Made by a program: the position numbers and the translations under genes. From Erysipelotrichaceae bacterium (lineage in GTDB: Bacteria; Bacillota_I; Bacilli_A; Erysipelotrichales; Erysipelotrichaceae), in assembly GCA_900759455.1 (NCBI GenBank), contig CAAEVI010000069.1:1-5421 (forward strand): 5,421 nt of DNA. The letters are read 5' to 3'. Below, piece by piece: positions 5,340 to 5,421 of the stretch. Positions within the stretch are counted from its first letter, which is position 1. Each line of letters begins with the position of its first letter. Under the pieces are notes generated by a model that saw only the letters and a list, made by a program, of their open reading frames with translations, had not been told where the DNA came from and did no database searches.

Positions 5340-5421
5340 CTATATTTTACCAAAAATGCTGTTTTTAATTTCACCAGTTTTGCTAGTCTTTCTCTTCTAG
5401 CTGGGACAGTATATCCTTGAC

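Noticed and set aside
1..5421. CRISPR array, tRNA, rRNA or intact insertion sequence
   Set aside because: I looked for regularly spaced repeats, tRNA cloverleaf features and transposase motifs on both strands and found none. The only repeats are the short ones listed.

Overview
The window reads as a piece of a low-to-mid GC Bacillota (Firmicutes) chromosome, most likely from a gut-type anaerobe of the Clostridia or Erysipelotrichia. The basis is AGGAGG-type ribosome binding sites, a Gram-positive-style signal peptide, and the families present: a secreted modular GH16 glycosidase, an XRE-like regulator with an ankyrin-like tail, and a Fic-type helix-turn-helix fragment. The genus is inferred from family resemblance only.

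Left part (1-529). A minus-strand gene starts at the very edge with an ideal AGGAGG site and leaves the window after four codons. Facing away from it is a 147-codon plus-strand open frame that looks like a small multi-pass membrane protein but has no ATG, TTG or upstream GTG for its N-terminal half, so it is probably decayed or mis-started. A small hairpin follows its stop codon.

Centre (530-2850). One large gene encodes a 744-residue secreted enzyme: signal peptide, GH16 catalytic domain with an intact EIDIE active-site motif, then three homologous beta-sandwich carbohydrate-binding-like modules joined by acidic, proline-rich linkers. A perfect 16-bp inverted repeat with an embedded 12-bp direct repeat follows; it may be a terminator or a mobile-element relic.

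Right-centre (2880-4485). A probable two-gene operon follows: a 430-residue XRE-like HTH protein with an ankyrin-like alpha-solenoid tail, then, 11 nt downstream, a 58-residue strongly acidic, methionine-rich small protein with an internal repeat, then an intrinsic terminator. This regulator plus mini-protein pair is the best candidate here for an undescribed system. One testable idea is that the acidic peptide modulates the DNA-binding partner.

Right part (4486-5421). This is more AT-rich and looks like a gene graveyard. A good promoter and Shine-Dalgarno lead into the first 12 codons of a low-molecular-weight tyrosine phosphatase that stops in the middle of its active-site loop. About 475 bp of broken reading frames follow, then a HTH module plus linker matching the N-terminus of Fic-family proteins, which stops where the Fic domain should begin. 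Two direct TTCCGATAA repeats 22 bp apart lie in front of that last gene and could be its operator.
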